In this document: in pieces, positions 1 through 14,229 of the stretch
How positions within the stretch are numbered: position 1 is the stretch's first letter
How the letters are laid out: every line of letters begins with the position of its first letter
Assembly: GCF_022539665.2 (NCBI RefSeq)
Contig: NC_081335.1
Location: 434,001-498,000 of the forward strand
Direction of reading: 5' to 3'
DNA: 64,000 nucleotides
Source: Daphnia carinata
Taxonomy: Eukaryota > Arthropoda > Branchiopoda > Diplostraca > Daphniidae
Notes under the pieces: model-generated
What the model was told of the DNA's origin: nothing
The model's input: the letters and a program-made list of their open reading frames with translations, nothing else
Database searches by the model: none
Position numbers and translations under genes: made by a program

Positions 1-535
1 TGACACGCTGCATAGAAAACCTCGCAAGTGCCCAGAAGCAAAGGCAGGAAGGGAAAATAAACAATAATGAATTTACTCTGAGGCTTTTTCAAAGGATAAG
101 TGAGTAGACCAGTAATATTTCTCCTCCTGTCCTGGAATTCTTGCATCTCGGCTCACTTATCCGATTAATCAACTCTGTGTGCATGAAAAATAATCATTTT
201 CGACAGGATTATCGATGTTCAGCAGCGCCAATCCGATTCGAGTTTGCCCACTTGCAATTAATAATTCCGACGCGTTTTCTTTATTTTCAATTATTCAACA
301 TTTTCTCTATACGTAATATAAAAACAATATTTGACTCGGGAGTATAAACCTTTTCATTGAATACGAAGGAAGAGATGAAGATTGGTTAAGAAGAGCGCTT
401 CTTTCTACTTCTTTTTTTTTCTTTTTTCTTCTTTTCCATTTTTTTTTTGTCTTTTGTCAGACGGCAGTTTGTCAACGAAACACCAAAAGCTGGTGTAGGT
501 AAATTTACGATATGGAGATAGTCACATACAGGTCA
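1..535. other. 3' flank of GABPB gene, no gene recognised
   Basis: This AT-rich stretch lies downstream of the GABPB stop codon. It contains a pyrimidine-rich run at about 400-460 and only short open frames without recognisable motifs. It probably holds the 3' UTR of the minus-strand gene plus intergenic DNA. I see no RNA gene in it. Confidence 0.4.
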
Positions 536-2684
536 TCAACTACTAAACGAATACTGGGAGGCAGCTTGTCGTATTGAAGCCAGTTGCGCAGCCAGTCGGC
601 TTGGATCAAGGAGATCGTCGTCATTATCAGCAGCTCCAGCGGAGAATTGGCTATTTTCTTCCTCCATAATCGAAAGCCAAACTGGAGGATTGTTGCCGTG
701 GCTCGATTCAGACTCTTCATTGACAAACATGTCATCTTCGGCATCCAGCGGTGGCGCAGCGTTGTTCAACGTAGGTTGGTGATGTTGCTGACCTTGCGTC
801 TGGGCTGACCTGGAATGCGTCAACGCTAATGCAACAGCGTTTGTTGAACAGTCTTCTTCTTCTGCTTCTTCTAACGTCACAGATTTCCTCCGTTTTCTTT
901 GACACAAAATTGTCATAGGGGTCGTCCGAGCTGATCCTTTAAGTTGACCGGATTTGAAAAAATGAAGTTTCATATCATCCGTTCCAGCGTTCACTGTTGG
1001 CGTAATATTATGGCCCGCAGGATTATGCATTGCAATAGGGTTATTGTTCGTTTCTATAATCGCTATTGATGGAGATGAGATGTCTAAGGAAGGCATAGAG
1101 ACTTCTTGGGATGAGACCAAATCAAACTCGGAAGGTGTAGGTATGTGGTCTTCGTGATATTGACCATTTGTGCTTTTAACTTCAATTGAAGTTGGTTCTG
1201 AACATGGTTCATCCTCGGTCAAAATAGGCATACTCAAATGAAGATGGGATGGTTTGGCTTCAGTTGCGCACTCAGTAGTCAATGAGTTTTGCATATCCTG
1301 ACTCGTGATCGACCCTGGCGCACTTGAATCTGGTTGTGGAATTGACGCTTTGCGAGCAGCGACTGTAATGGCGGCTAATGGCGCTGCAGGTTTCGTATTG
1401 GAAATTTTCTCAGCTGAAAGAGAGAAGTTTTTCGGAAGTGAAAAAATCACAGGTTTGCCTGTACCATTTCCTCTATTTTGCAATCGGCCGGCAAGTGCCA
1501 TAAACTGTTCAGCGGTAATTGTGACCACTCTTGGATGACCAGAACTAGGCGTAGACGAAAGCTTTGGCTTTTTTGCCACCGGTGCGACTTTAGCTGGTTG
1601 AGCTACAGAATGGCTATCTTTTTTCAAATGATTTAATGCCATTTTGCCAGCTTCTGTAGAATGTTTATTTCCATGTTGTAGTTAAGAGAATACCTTTTTC
1701 ATAGAAACTAGAACAGGATTTACCTGTCAAACTAATACTTTGGCCACTTTCAAGGGCTGATGTCAATAATGTAGAATTATCCACTGGTAAAAAGGAAATG
1801 CCATGGGATTCCAGCAGTTTCAAAGCTTCGTGTGACGTCGACTCCGCTGGAAAAAAAAATGTAATACGGCTTCGTTAATTATCCCTAAGTCAATAAAGAC
1901 TGCAAGCTCATACAGTTAAGCGTGGTGGCAGTCAATTTTTCCAGGGCATCTTCTTCAGGTGAAGTTTTCCAGGTAGGGCTTTTTACTGAGCTGATTTCAT
2001 GGCTAGAATTTATATGTCTGATCGCTTCTGTCCTTCCGTTCACAATGGGACTTTGGGTTTTATTATTTCTTTGAAGCATCGTAGCCTGAATTCACACTTG
2101 AATGAAGGCACACTTCGCAATATGGAAACAACAATATGACATACCTCAAGTTGCAGTGCAATATCTTCAAAGCCATTATCACAGGCTATATCCATTGCCG
2201 TTTTGTCAAATTTGTTAAAAACTACGACATCAGCTCCATACGAAAGGAGAACCATGACAACATCTCGGTGGCCGCGTTCAACAGCCCAATGAAGAGCAGT
2301 CATCCTCAACATGTCTTTGGCATTGATATCAGCACCTGCTTCCAGCAGCAATTGAACAATAGCTGTGAAACCCTCTTCAGCTGCCATCTGTAAAGCTGTA
2401 CGGTCAACTTTTGTTTTAGCATCCCTGAATATGCCAGCTTTTAAAAGCAGCTCCACAGTTTCAATATGGCCTGCCTTAGCAGCTGCATGCAAGGGTGTTG
2501 TACCAAGCTGGAAAATAAAAACATGATAAAAATGTGAATCCCCATACTTCCTTAATTTATAACATAACCTAGAAATCCTTACCCAATTTCCTGTGAAGGG
2601 TGCTCCACCTGTCATTAACGATCTTACTGATTCTAAGTTATTCTCTGATGCTGCTTCCAGTAATTTTTTTCCCATTTCAACCAT
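536..2684 (-). CDS. GABPB: GA-binding protein subunit beta (ankyrin-repeat ETS cofactor)
   Basis: The protein is the non-DNA-binding partner of the ETS factor GABP-alpha and acts in the nucleus on genes such as those for mitochondrial respiration (family knowledge). The start chosen is the Met at 2684 ([12 protein letters not shown]), which matches the N-terminus of vertebrate GABPB. Ankyrin repeats follow: [55 protein letters not shown] and [13 protein letters not shown]. The phrases AKTKVDRT and [14 protein letters not shown] are close to diagnostic for the family. Coding exons lie at about 2582-2684, 2146-2511, 1906-2080, 1723-1850 and 536-1658. The last exon encodes a long Ser/Thr/Pro- and acid-rich tail with a KRKRRKS-like basic patch near 890. 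I see no clear C-terminal leucine zipper, which some vertebrate isoforms have. The reading frame continues open upstream of 2684 to an acceptor near 2791, so a 5' UTR exon is likely. Confidence 0.88.
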
Positions 2685-3447
2685 GTTCTGATTAGAGATC
2701 GGTAGCTGATTTGCTTGGGATAAAAGAAGTGAACCTTCTTGTTGTTGGCCATCACTGTTTTCTCCAAGAAGCTGTGAAGGAAACTCTATCTGTAAATGGA
2801 ATTGGATGAAACGGTTGAGTAAAGGAAGAAATGTAATGAGAGAATAACATACAAGCAAGCATGAACAACTTTGGAAGCCACTAAAGTTAAACGCTAGCTG
2901 ACTTTATAGACTTATTGGGTGTACTTGATTTCAAAACATTCCAAACCTTTACTAATTTAAAGATAAATGGAAGTCTTGCACTGTCGATGCCGGAAGCAGA
3001 CCGACTTCCGTTGTTTTCAATTGGATTTTTTACATAATTTAATAGTGAGCAAAAAAGTCTAATGGATGTTTAAAAACCTTGAACAACGCTTACCACAGCA
3101 TCCAGTAAAATTTGATTATGATCCATTTTTCAGGTTGTGTTTGTTTTATTTTTCACTTCTGCTTTGGTACAAACTTGCCATTCTCTATAAACCACGCGGT
3201 CCAATATGGCGGCAAGCGTTCGTCATTTGTTTTCCTTCTGAAAAATACTAGGACAGCATTGGCCGAGGGAATTCCAAAACTTTCTATTTTTCCAGAATCG
3301 ACAGTTCTCCACGAACGGATATAAATGAGAACATATATGTATTTAAAAGGAATGCACTTTAAAATTAGTTTCACGCTGAATAAAACAAAATGCACAACAT
3401 GGCTAAAAATACGCTTAAAACACTTAATGTAAAAAAGGAAAAGAAAC
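2685..3447. other. Intergenic/UTR interval between GABPB and SMC1
   Basis: This interval holds the GABPB 5' UTR and promoter side and the SMC1 3' UTR. An uninterrupted minus-strand frame at about 3153-3335 ends in [10 protein letters not shown] and has a coding-like composition, but I cannot assign it to a family and see no good start or splice acceptor. It may be UTR or a small unrecognised exon. Confidence 0.35.
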
Positions 3448-6400
3448 TCATAAACGTTGTGTTTCTTCAAACTGGTGCGGCGGATATTGAGTAAGATCCA
3501 GAAGGAGCATCTTGCTGATGAGACACTCTCCAGGCTTTGAAAAAGACGAAAAATTAGTTTTACGACTAGTATTGAAATCAATTCACCAAAAATTCTTACG
3601 TCGGGACAAACTCCAATAAGTGCATCAGCATGGCTATAGAATTCTTCTTTTAAAGAAATGACGATAGTCTGCAAATTGGCTGTTTGAGTCCGGATGAACC
3701 CAGCTACTTTACTGATATTCGTGTTATCCAGGGCAGCGTCGATCTCATCCAATACAAAAAAGGGCGCCGGCTGATAGCTACATATTACAAACGAAATTTT
3801 GAAAATTAACCAGTAAATCATAATAAAATGATAATATTATAAATATGTATATCAAAATTATTTACTTTTTAAATTGTTCAATCATAGCTAACTAAGAAAG
3901 ACAAAAATTCTAATTGCGTCATTAAACAAAGGTGGGACGAATAGTACTTGTAATTTATAGCAAGAGGAACAAACCTGTGGATGGCGAAAAGCAGAGCCAA
4001 AGCAGCGACGGTCTTTTCACCTCCGGAAAGATTGGACATTGGCTGGAAACGTTTGCCTGGAGCGACACAATTGTAATTGATTCCATCAAGATACGGTTCT
4101 TCGGGATTTTCGGGACCTAAAAATGCTTGGGCAGACTGGTTCTTAGCCAATGACTAAAACGAGTAAATCCATTAGTATGAATGACAATTGCGTTGATTTC
4201 GCAAAGATAACTTAATACCTTATAAATGCCATCGATTTCGTTGGAAACGTGTTCAAAACAGGACATGAAGAGATCGAAGCGCTCCTTCTTTACCCTCTCG
4301 AACGCCTGTTTAGCTTTTTTGGTTTTCACACGAGCCTTCTCGAACTCTTCATTTGTCTCATGTAACTTTTCTCTCGCTAAATCCAATTTTTGCATAGCCT
4401 GTAATAAACAAAAGAAAGTAATGATGAAGAACACAGATCGTAGATAAGGTGGTGACATGAAAAACGTACTCGCATATTCGGAGCTTGAATCCGCTGAATG
4501 GTGTTGTTCAACTCATTTACATGACGCTGTAGGCGGTCCCCTTCGCGGCGCACCTCGTCCGATTCAAAGAGGTCTTTGTACTTATCGGGTAGGTCAGAGT
4601 AATCAATAACAATTCTAACAGAATTGACAACGATAAATTAAAAACATGAACCCAATAATTGCGACATGCGACTAACCTCTCTTCTCGTTCGTATATAGTT
4701 TGCGAATTAGCCACAGTGCTGAGCGAATCGTTTCCTGCTGTTGTCACCGACTCGGAATTCATACTTTCTGTTATATTGCCATCTTGCTCTATGTCTTCCA
4801 TGTTGCCACGCGACATTGGAATAATAATATCTTCCATCTATATATATTTTCAAAATTTTAAGTCTATGGTTAAGGCAACAATAAAAATGAGGCGTTTACC
4901 TTAGATTGCTTTAAAATGCCGTGTCTTTCGCTTCTTTTTTGATCAATTTTTGCTTCCATACTAGTTATTGATTTTTGGACATTTTGCAAGTCTTTGGCCA
5001 CAGTTCCCATGTCTCGTCGAGCCTTGACATGATGAGAAAACAGCAATTTAAAAATAATTCAATAAAAACAAATGATTTTTGCCAAGTGATACCAAAGCCA
5101 TGTCTTCTTCCATATTGTCAAGATCGTTCTTTTTTGACATTCGCGTTGATTTAATGTCATCCAATTTCCGCATTTCCTTGTCGATTTCACTCATTTGTTT
5201 TTGTTCAGCCTGTTTGGCCCTTTCTAGTTCTTCTTCATCGTCACTGACAGATCTTTCCCATCGTTCCACGTTAGCTGTAAATGTTCCAATAAAATAAATT
5301 AGTATTAAAATTAACCGTGAAAAATAAATGGATCAGGTGGTACTCTGTGTGTCTCGGGAGCGCTCGAATTCAAGCTGGTTGAGTATACGATTCTTCTGGT
5401 TCTCAAATTCTAGACGTTTCTTGGCTCGCTCTTGTTGGGTCCTAAAATACAAAGCAAATTTTTGATAAATAGGTTCGACTTATCCAAGTAAAAGAAACAA
5501 AAGGACAGAAGACTGGCTACTAGCTACTACTATTTGCATGCATACTGAACTAGTACAGTACCATGTATGGAGCCTGCCAGAACAGCGGCCCAATCAGAAG
5601 CAAAATACATGAAAGTTACGTATTTATTACACGAAGGATTCTAAAGAATAAATTAAAAATTTATAAGAATTAGACCTGAGTTCCCGCTCTTCATACTGTC
5701 GGATGTTGGCCACACCAATCTGGGAGCAAAATTCAGCAAAAACGGTATCTTCCACACGGTTCATGCGTTCCTTGACATTTTGGATTAACAAATCTCTCTC
5801 TCGCATGATTTTTTCGATTTCATCAGTGGCCGGGGCGAAATTTCTCAACTGTACTTCCAGTTTTGCTATTTCTCCCTGTGACTGTTCTATCTGTTTTGCG
5901 GTTTTCTCTCGATCCGACAATGCGTAGCGGAGCCTAGAATCCAAACCTTGAAAAATAAAAGACCAGATTTTACTCATGCGATTCTAAAAAAAGCCACAAA
6001 TACGAAGCCTTCCGCATTACCTTTGACGGTACAATTGACCGTGTGCAATTCAGATTCCTTCCGTGATTTCTTCATTGCCTCGCGCAGCTCTTCACTAAGC
6101 TTTTCTTTGTTGGATTTCAAGGCACTGAGCTGTTTATCATTCCATCGCGCAGCTTTCTTCTCCAGATCCCTAAAGTAGTAAAGTGATGAAATGTTAAGCC
6201 TTAATTGCTTTAAATGTTATGACTAACCGAGAGCCACCGGAAATAAGACCAGACTTCTGGTAAAATGTGCCATCAAGAGCTACGGCATCATAGCGATCAC
6301 CATCCCCCAAATCGTAAGCTACTTTCATAGCATCTTCTTGGGTGTCGCACACCAATGCGTTATTAGTCACAAACAAAACAGCCTTTTTGATTTCGGGTGG

Positions 6401-8467
6401 GTCGTACTGCAACACATCGTAAAGCAAACGGACGTTCGGTGGGTCCCTGATGACACGTAGTCGCTCCTTCAAAGGTTTCGCCTAGAGAAAAAGAATGGTA
6501 GTAAAGTTGTTCAAATAAATAAATAAAAAAAAAATTCAACCTTTAAATAGTTAAGTGGGAGGAATGTTTCCGGTTCCAACATTTGTTCTTTGAGATATTG
6601 AATGCAGTTTCGAGCTGTTTCTTCAGTATCGACTACGATGGCTTCCATATATTTACCTAGTAGCTTGGTTACGGGTATGTTGAAACGTTGGTGAACCGGA
6701 TGACACATGTTAATGATTCGATCATAAACACCGCGATAGAGACGCTTAAAATTCTCGACAATTTCTTGCTTTTTGCGGCGACGCGCGTCTTCATGTTTGT
6801 CGACTTTGGCTTCACCTAAATTTTTCGAGATTCCATCTAGTTTGCTTTGTAGCGTATCGATCTGGTTCTTGGACTGCTCGACTTCGTTCGTTAAATCACC
6901 CTGCAGTTTCATCTGTTCTTCTAGAGCCGTTTCAGTCGTTCGAATATGTTCCATTAACTTGTCAGAGCGTTTTTGCGTCTCTTCGAGCTCGTGTTGCCGC
7001 TGACGCAATTGGTTTTCGATTTCACCACGGACACGGGACTCGTTGTCCAATCGATCTTGATCTGACTTTTGCTCGCGATTCACCGAATCGAGTTCTTGCA
7101 GGTAACGCGCCGATTGTCTTCCCGCCTCTTCCTTTAAACGATGGTACTGAGCAACTTGTTCTTCCTCCAAGTGAACGCTGCGACCCTGACTTTGGCTCTC
7201 CGATTGCAACTCGGCCTCATATTCTTCTCTTCGCTTGTCCACTTCCGACAACTCTTTTTCAAGTTGCTCAATATCCTCTGCATGGGCATCATTGGCTTTT
7301 CTTGCTTGAGTAAGCGATTTCTGCGCCGCTTCTAACTTTTTTTGCATATGTGTCACTCGTTCTTTGGCTTTGATAAAGGTTGGGCGTTTTTTATTAATTT
7401 CTGATTCAATTTCACGTATGTCTTGTTCCATCCTAAGAAGTTAAAATTAGAAACGAACATCACAAAACAAAGGGAATTAAATGATTTACTTTGCAAGTTC
7501 TCTTCCAATTCTCGTGTGCTCCTTTTTCTTCTCTTTTAAGATCTCATCGGCTTTTTCTTTGCGCCTCTCAATCTTTCCAAGTTCTTGTTGTTTTTTGGCA
7601 ATGTCTTCCCTGCAAGTTTTGATATCTTGTTCACAATGATACAGTTTGAATAGGTAAAGTACAATCTGCTGTTCGGCCAAGTCTTCCCGCAATTTTTGAT
7701 ATTTTTCTGCTTCTTCTTTTTCCATCCTTGCTTCTTTCCTTTCAGCAGCAATACCCTTTTTCTTTTGTAAAGTAAACTGTGTATCTTCTTCAGCCTTCAA
7801 CATTTCAGCTTTCAGTCTGTCATAGTCTTCTTTCAAAGCTCCAGAACCTGAGATTTCTTCGAAAAGAGCTGTTCTTTCCTTGGGATTCTTCATAGCAATG
7901 TTTTCAACCGCTCCTTGGAAAACTAAAAAGTTTTTGGCCTTTACATTGATGCCTAACTTCTCCAACTCTGTGAAGTATCGTTGGGGGTTTACCATCTACA
8001 TGGAAAGAAAACCTTAAAATTTAAGCCATGCTTATGAGAATCAAAAACTGGTTTTACCTCTCCATTAAATCTATGTTCAGACGAAGAGCCTTGGACAATT
8101 CTAGTAAATTTGAGTTCTGTTCCATCTTCCAACTCAAAAATAGCAGCAACCATAGCAGACCGAGACACAGGTTTATTTATAGATGCTCCATGAATGAGAT
8201 CACTGAGCCGTTTTACTCTGAGTGTTTGAGTCTTTTCGCCCATAACAAAGCTAACAGCGTCCATGAAATTAGATTTCCCTACAAAAAAAATACGGTTAAG
8301 ATTTCAACGAATCCGTAGCCGAAAGAGCTACGATCTTGTTTTCTACCTGATCCATTTGGGCCAATTACAGCCGAAAAGTTCTTCAGAGGACCAATACGTT
8401 GAAAACCTTGGTACGATTTGAAATTTTCAACTTCAATGTACTTGAGGTTTGATCTTACTTTCGCCAT
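3448..8467 (-). CDS. SMC1A: Cohesin subunit SMC1 (structural maintenance of chromosomes 1A)
   Basis: This is the ATPase arm of the cohesin ring; it pairs with SMC3 to hold sister chromatids together and to shape loops in the nucleus (family knowledge). The start at 8467 gives [20 protein letters not shown] followed by the Walker A motif GPNGSGKS, split by an intron at about 8281-8346. Then come the N-terminal head ([20 protein letters not shown]), a long coiled coil (exons about 7486-7990 and 6540-7431), the hinge (about 6194-6720, including [16 protein letters not shown]), the return coiled coil (about 4180-6180), the signature LSGGEKT near 4030 and Walker [13 protein letters not shown] near 3750. 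The last exon, about 3448-3540, ends [17 protein letters not shown]. There are about 16 coding exons with short introns, and all catalytic motifs are intact. SMC1A rather than the germline paralog SMC1B is assumed from the C-terminus and likely single-copy status. Confidence 0.96.
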
Positions 8468-8917
8468 ATTGGTAAAACTAGATAATTCTCTGGCCCTTAA
8501 CTAAAAATTTGGATATAAAAACATCGGGAGAATGAGAGAACAAGTCGACACGAAAGGCAACGCCATGTAAGCCCGCGTATTCTTGAAACACCGTTGCCTT
8601 GGTGTTTTTGTCATTTGTTATTCTTTTATGGTTTAAAAATTTCCCGGCTATGCCGTTCTGCATGCGGTTTCAAGGCAATCTTTTATTAATAAGTTTAGTT
8701 ATACAAAGATCACCGAGTAAATACTATTTGAATTTTACAATTTTTTTTTCTTTGATGCAAGTAAATTTCTTATTCCTGGTGGTAAGATTCATTCTTTTTT
8801 TTATCCGTCTGCCCCTCCTTTTTCTCCTGATGAAAGCTCACTGTTCGGCAACGCTGTTTAGACCAAGTAACCAAACGTGCTAGCGTGATATTTTGATGTA
8901 AAAAAAAAACACAAATA
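8468..8917. promoter_or_regulatory. Shared head-to-head promoter region of SMC1 and ATPSCKMT
   Basis: This 450-bp gap separates the start codons of two divergently transcribed housekeeping genes, so it must hold both 5' UTRs and both promoters. I see no obvious TATA box placed to decide a start. The bidirectional-promoter reading is an inference from gene orientation. Confidence 0.5.
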
Positions 8918-9830
8918 ATGGCTATGGAAAACAAAAACACGCAAAATCTAGATTGCGGATGTGATCCTTACCTTCTTTCCTTGATAGAAACTCCCCAGGA
9001 ACAGCAACCAGTAGCAAAAAAATCAAATAGATCTACAGGTCTTTTACTGGCGTCCATTACCGGAGGAGCCGCTATTGCGCTAAGTGTTGTTTGTTTCCCT
9101 TTCGTTGCGCCTGCCTTAAGACGAGTATTTTTTTTCTGCCAATTTTCATTACAATTTTTGTAATAATGTTTGCATTCTATGGCTTCCCAGGTGGTGCTTC
9201 CATACGTTCCAGCAAGTACACAGCAAGTTGAGAATGTCATGAAAGCCCTCTCCAAAAACAGTACTGGAGGGAAGAAATTGATTGATCTTGGCAGCGGAGA
9301 TGGGCGAATAGTAAAATTGCTTGAAGCCTAAAGTCCCAAGCTGCAAACATTAATGCAATCCTTCATTGGCTTTTGTAAGGTTTTGGCTGCTGGTCAAAGA
9401 GGCTTTCAAAGTCATGGAGTTGAATTGAATACCGTCCTTGTTTTGTATTCCAAATTAGCTGCCTGGAGGCAAAGAATTAAAAATGCAACTTTCAGCAGAC
9501 AGGTAAATAGCACTCCTGGGGGGAAAAAATGATTGCTTACTAAATCGCCAGTTCATCATCCAGGACTTATTCAAAGTGGACTACACTAAATACAACAACA
9601 TTGTCATTTTTGGTGTAGAAGAAATGGTAACTGTTTTTACATAGCTCAGAATGGCAAGTCAACTAAATATTTCTTTTGCTTGCTTTCAGATGCCAGAATT
9701 GGAAGCTCTTTTCGAAAAATCTTTGGCATCTTCCAGTCAAGTTATTGCCTGCCGTTTTCCTTTGCCAAATTGGAAACCGTCCCATGTGATTGGCGAAGGC
9801 ATAGATACAGTATGGGTGTATGAAGTGTAG
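8918..9830 (+). CDS. ATPSCKMT: ATP synthase c-subunit lysine N-methyltransferase (FAM173 family)
   Basis: The family methylates a lysine of ATP synthase subunit c in the inner mitochondrial membrane. Five exons join in phase 0 without a break: 8918-9124, 9191-9310, 9380-9502, 9564-9626 and 9690-9830, giving 217 residues. The product has an N-terminal hydrophobic anchor (GLLLASITGGAAIALSVVCF, residues about 41-60). The family landmark FPFVAPALR-VVLPYVPAST comes next, then the SAM-binding motif LIDLGSGDGRIVLAA with VELN (acidic ribose contact). The C-terminus is IACRFPLPNWKPSHVIGEG and GIDTVWVY. Motif order and length match animal FAM173B. A polyadenylation signal AATAAA is at 9876-9881. FAM173A (ANT lysine methyltransferase) is the close alternative; the CRFP...GEGIDTVW ending and upstream anchor fit either, but FAM173B is slightly preferred. 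Confidence 0.9.
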
Positions 9831-9875
9831 TAAATAGTCAGGCCCAAACAAAGTCTAGTGTATTTATAACAAACA

Positions 9876-9881
9876 AATAAA
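9876..9881 (+). terminator. Polyadenylation signal of ATPSCKMT
   Basis: A canonical AATAAA lies 46 bases after the ATPSCKMT stop. Cleavage 10-30 bases further on would fall next to or inside the 3' end of the convergent ferrochelatase gene. Confidence 0.5.
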
Positions 9882-9922
9882 AACCCTCTATTCAATAGAT
9901 TATTACTGGTAGACCACCAAAA

Positions 9923-11578
<1,656 letters not shown>

Positions 11579-13541
11579 GGTTGCACTGCAGAATAAATTA
11601 CTATTATAAAACATTTGCGGAGAAAATTGTTATCAAGTCAATTCTTGTGGCCATGATGTAAAAGCAAAAAAACCTGCACGAATTCAGGGCGTAATTGTCA
11701 AGTATTTGTAAACGACCGTGAAAATGTTACTTAAAAAGAGATTCTTTACGGATAGAAAACTGGAAGTCTATACGACAAATTCAAGTCATGTCATTGTACC
11801 TGATTTGATAATGGCGTGAGTGACAGAAACGTACAACTTTTCGAGATTCGTGGGGGAATACTTGCGTGCGTGCTCGATGCACGACCCAAATGAACTCGAT
11901 CGTCTAAGAATTCCTCTTCCTCATGCCACACGATATCTCTTCATTATCAAATGTTGATGTTGGAAACAAGAGATGTTTACACTATTGAACTTTTCGCCAT
12001 GTGTCGACGTTGCCAGTTTGCAAGAAATGAAAGACGTGCTTTTTAAACGCATTTGATGTACACGATGTATTACGTATTACAACTTTACGTGTAAACAAAT
12101 GAAATTATTTTTTTCTTTATTTCTCCAACCTGAGCATGAAGACCGATAAACCGTACGTGTTGGCGTCTAATGCCGAATCAAAACAGGTAACTTTGACGAG
12201 GGGTTGAAGGTTAAAAAAAAAATTAATAATAATGAAGGATGCAGACACACGATAGAGAATAAGCCAACAACGAAATTATCAAATGTAAAGACGATCAATA
12301 AGATGCTAAACTCATACACACACACACACGAAAATTAGCGAGTTGCTGGCTCCACACGCATACAATATTTGCATCATTTCATGTATCCATTACATTCGGA
12401 AGAGGGATATATAATAATAATAATAATAATAGAAGAATTTTAATCAGTTGCCCGGTTGACGAAAAATAATCAGAGCAGCGTAGCGTATACACACAAAAAC
12501 CATGATTTTTAGCAGCAGACGACAGTGTAGCGAAATAGAGAAAAAAAAAATGCATATGTTTATACAGAAGTTTGTGGATTCAGGTACTGATTGTGTTTTT
12601 CCTTCTTTTCTTTGAAACTGTTCGCATCTTTGAAAATCATAGATCCTAAAAAATATTAAACTTTCCCACCCACACATGTCCACGTGGGCAATGCGGATGG
12701 ATTTCGGGAGGAGGAAGGGGGGGGGAAGAAATTGGTGGATTACTTGAGTGTGTTCCTCGTGTCGTTTTCACCTGAGTAAGAGTCGAAGGTGTACAGTACA
12801 CGCAAAAAAAAAAAAAAAAAAAAAAAAAGAGCCCTTAGCAACCAGAAGGAACTTGTTTTGTTTGTTTTTTTCAGCAAAGGTAATTGTGTGTGTGTGTGGG
12901 GTCGGAATAATTACAAAGTTCTATTGAGCGAGTTTGTTTCGTGTTTTACAGAGAGGCCGGAGGTATTGTCAATAAATGGAGTTGTAGGAGGTTGCAAAAA
13001 AGGGATGAGGAAGGGCTGTGTGTAAAAATTAAACCAATTAAGGAGGAAAAAAAATCTTTTGAGCTTTTCTTTTTCTTCGTTTTTGAACGGGCAACGTCGG
13101 AATGGCGATCCCTGAACATCGTCATGAATAACTGGAGAACTAAAAAAAAAAAACGTCAGGGAGGTGTGTGTGTGTGTGTGTGTTTGTACAGAAAAAAGAA
13201 GTGAAAAATCAGTGGGGGTGGCTGTGGTGGGCGGAAAGACACAAAGATAATCGAGGTAGACAGAGCGGCGGTAGCAGAATAATATATAACAAATCTGACG
13301 GATTGGAACTGAATCAATGGGTAAAGAGAGAAACAAATCAACAACGAGGTAGATCTGTGTGTGTGTCTGTAGTGTGTGGGTTTGGGAGTAAGGGTGAAAT
13401 TTTTTTTTTTTCGTTTTTTAATTTAGAAGAAAAAAATTTGTACCAGTCAGGGGGGGAAACAAATTGTTTCAATGTTTTCGGGGGAGCTGGTAGATTTTTT
13501 CTGTAAAGAAGATCATATTTACAATTGTCGTAAATTTATAT

Positions 13542-13574
<33 letters not shown>

Positions 13575-14229
13575 AAGTAAATGGAGAATAGTAGGGTAGT
13601 AGAGTCCTGAGAAATGCTTTGAGCATTTTGAGCGCGGATTTTCTTTTCTTCGTGTGGTGGAGGTTCTGTTGGTGGATTGGACAACAACAAAATGTGTGAC
13701 TCGCTACGATATAAAAACAAATAAAATGGGGGAATTAAAGGGACACAAAAGGATTTTCATTTTATGACAGACACATTAACCCGACGAACAATTTTTTTTT
13801 TCTTTTTTGTGGTAGTAAGAAAACAAAAAAAAAAAATTCATCACCGGGATGGGGGTAGAAAGAAAAAAAAAATATTTTTTTCCAAGGAGAAAAGCGTTTT
13901 GTTATAAATTACAAAAGAGGCGTTAAATGCTTAAATTTTCAAATACGTATTTGATATTTTTTTCAACTGGGGATAATGAAGAAGAAGATGCAAATAATAA
14001 TTCTATTGACGCGTCTTGTCCACACGTTTTTTGTCCTTATTATCCATGGAAAAAAAGAAGAAGGAAGGGAAGAAGATGGCCGTCTTGGACAGGTATACCC
14101 GTACTGTTGTTCCTGGGAGGCTGAGAAGAGAGAGAAAAAAGTTGGAGAGAAAATGGTGGGAGGGCAAGGATACGGGCTGGAAAACAAAATGATTAAGGAA
14201 AGAGAATGAATATTTAAATGTTATTATAT
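11579..14229. other. Long AT-rich intergenic region with simple repeats, probably including a long 3' UTR
   Basis: I find no coding exon here. The region holds a CA run near 12315, a (TAA)n run near 12412-12430, a poly-A run at about 12804-12828, GT runs near 12888 and 13165, and a (TA)n tract at about 13538-13576. It lies between the 5' end of ferrochelatase and the 3' end of the Ig/FN3 receptor gene, so ferrochelatase promoter sequence sits at its left edge and receptor 3' UTR at its right. Confidence 0.5.
13538..13576. repeat. (TA)n microsatellite
   Basis: A nearly pure TA dinucleotide tract with one AAATA interruption. It lies in the likely 3' UTR or intergenic side of the Ig/FN3 receptor gene. 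Confidence 0.85.

Noticed and set aside
141-347. Short plus-strand open frame at the left edge
   Set aside because: It has 68 codons with no motif and low coding quality, and sits in the presumed 3' flank of GABPB.
12789-13506. Several open frames rich in Lys, Phe or Val/Cys
   Set aside because: They are translations of poly-A, poly-T and GT microsatellites.
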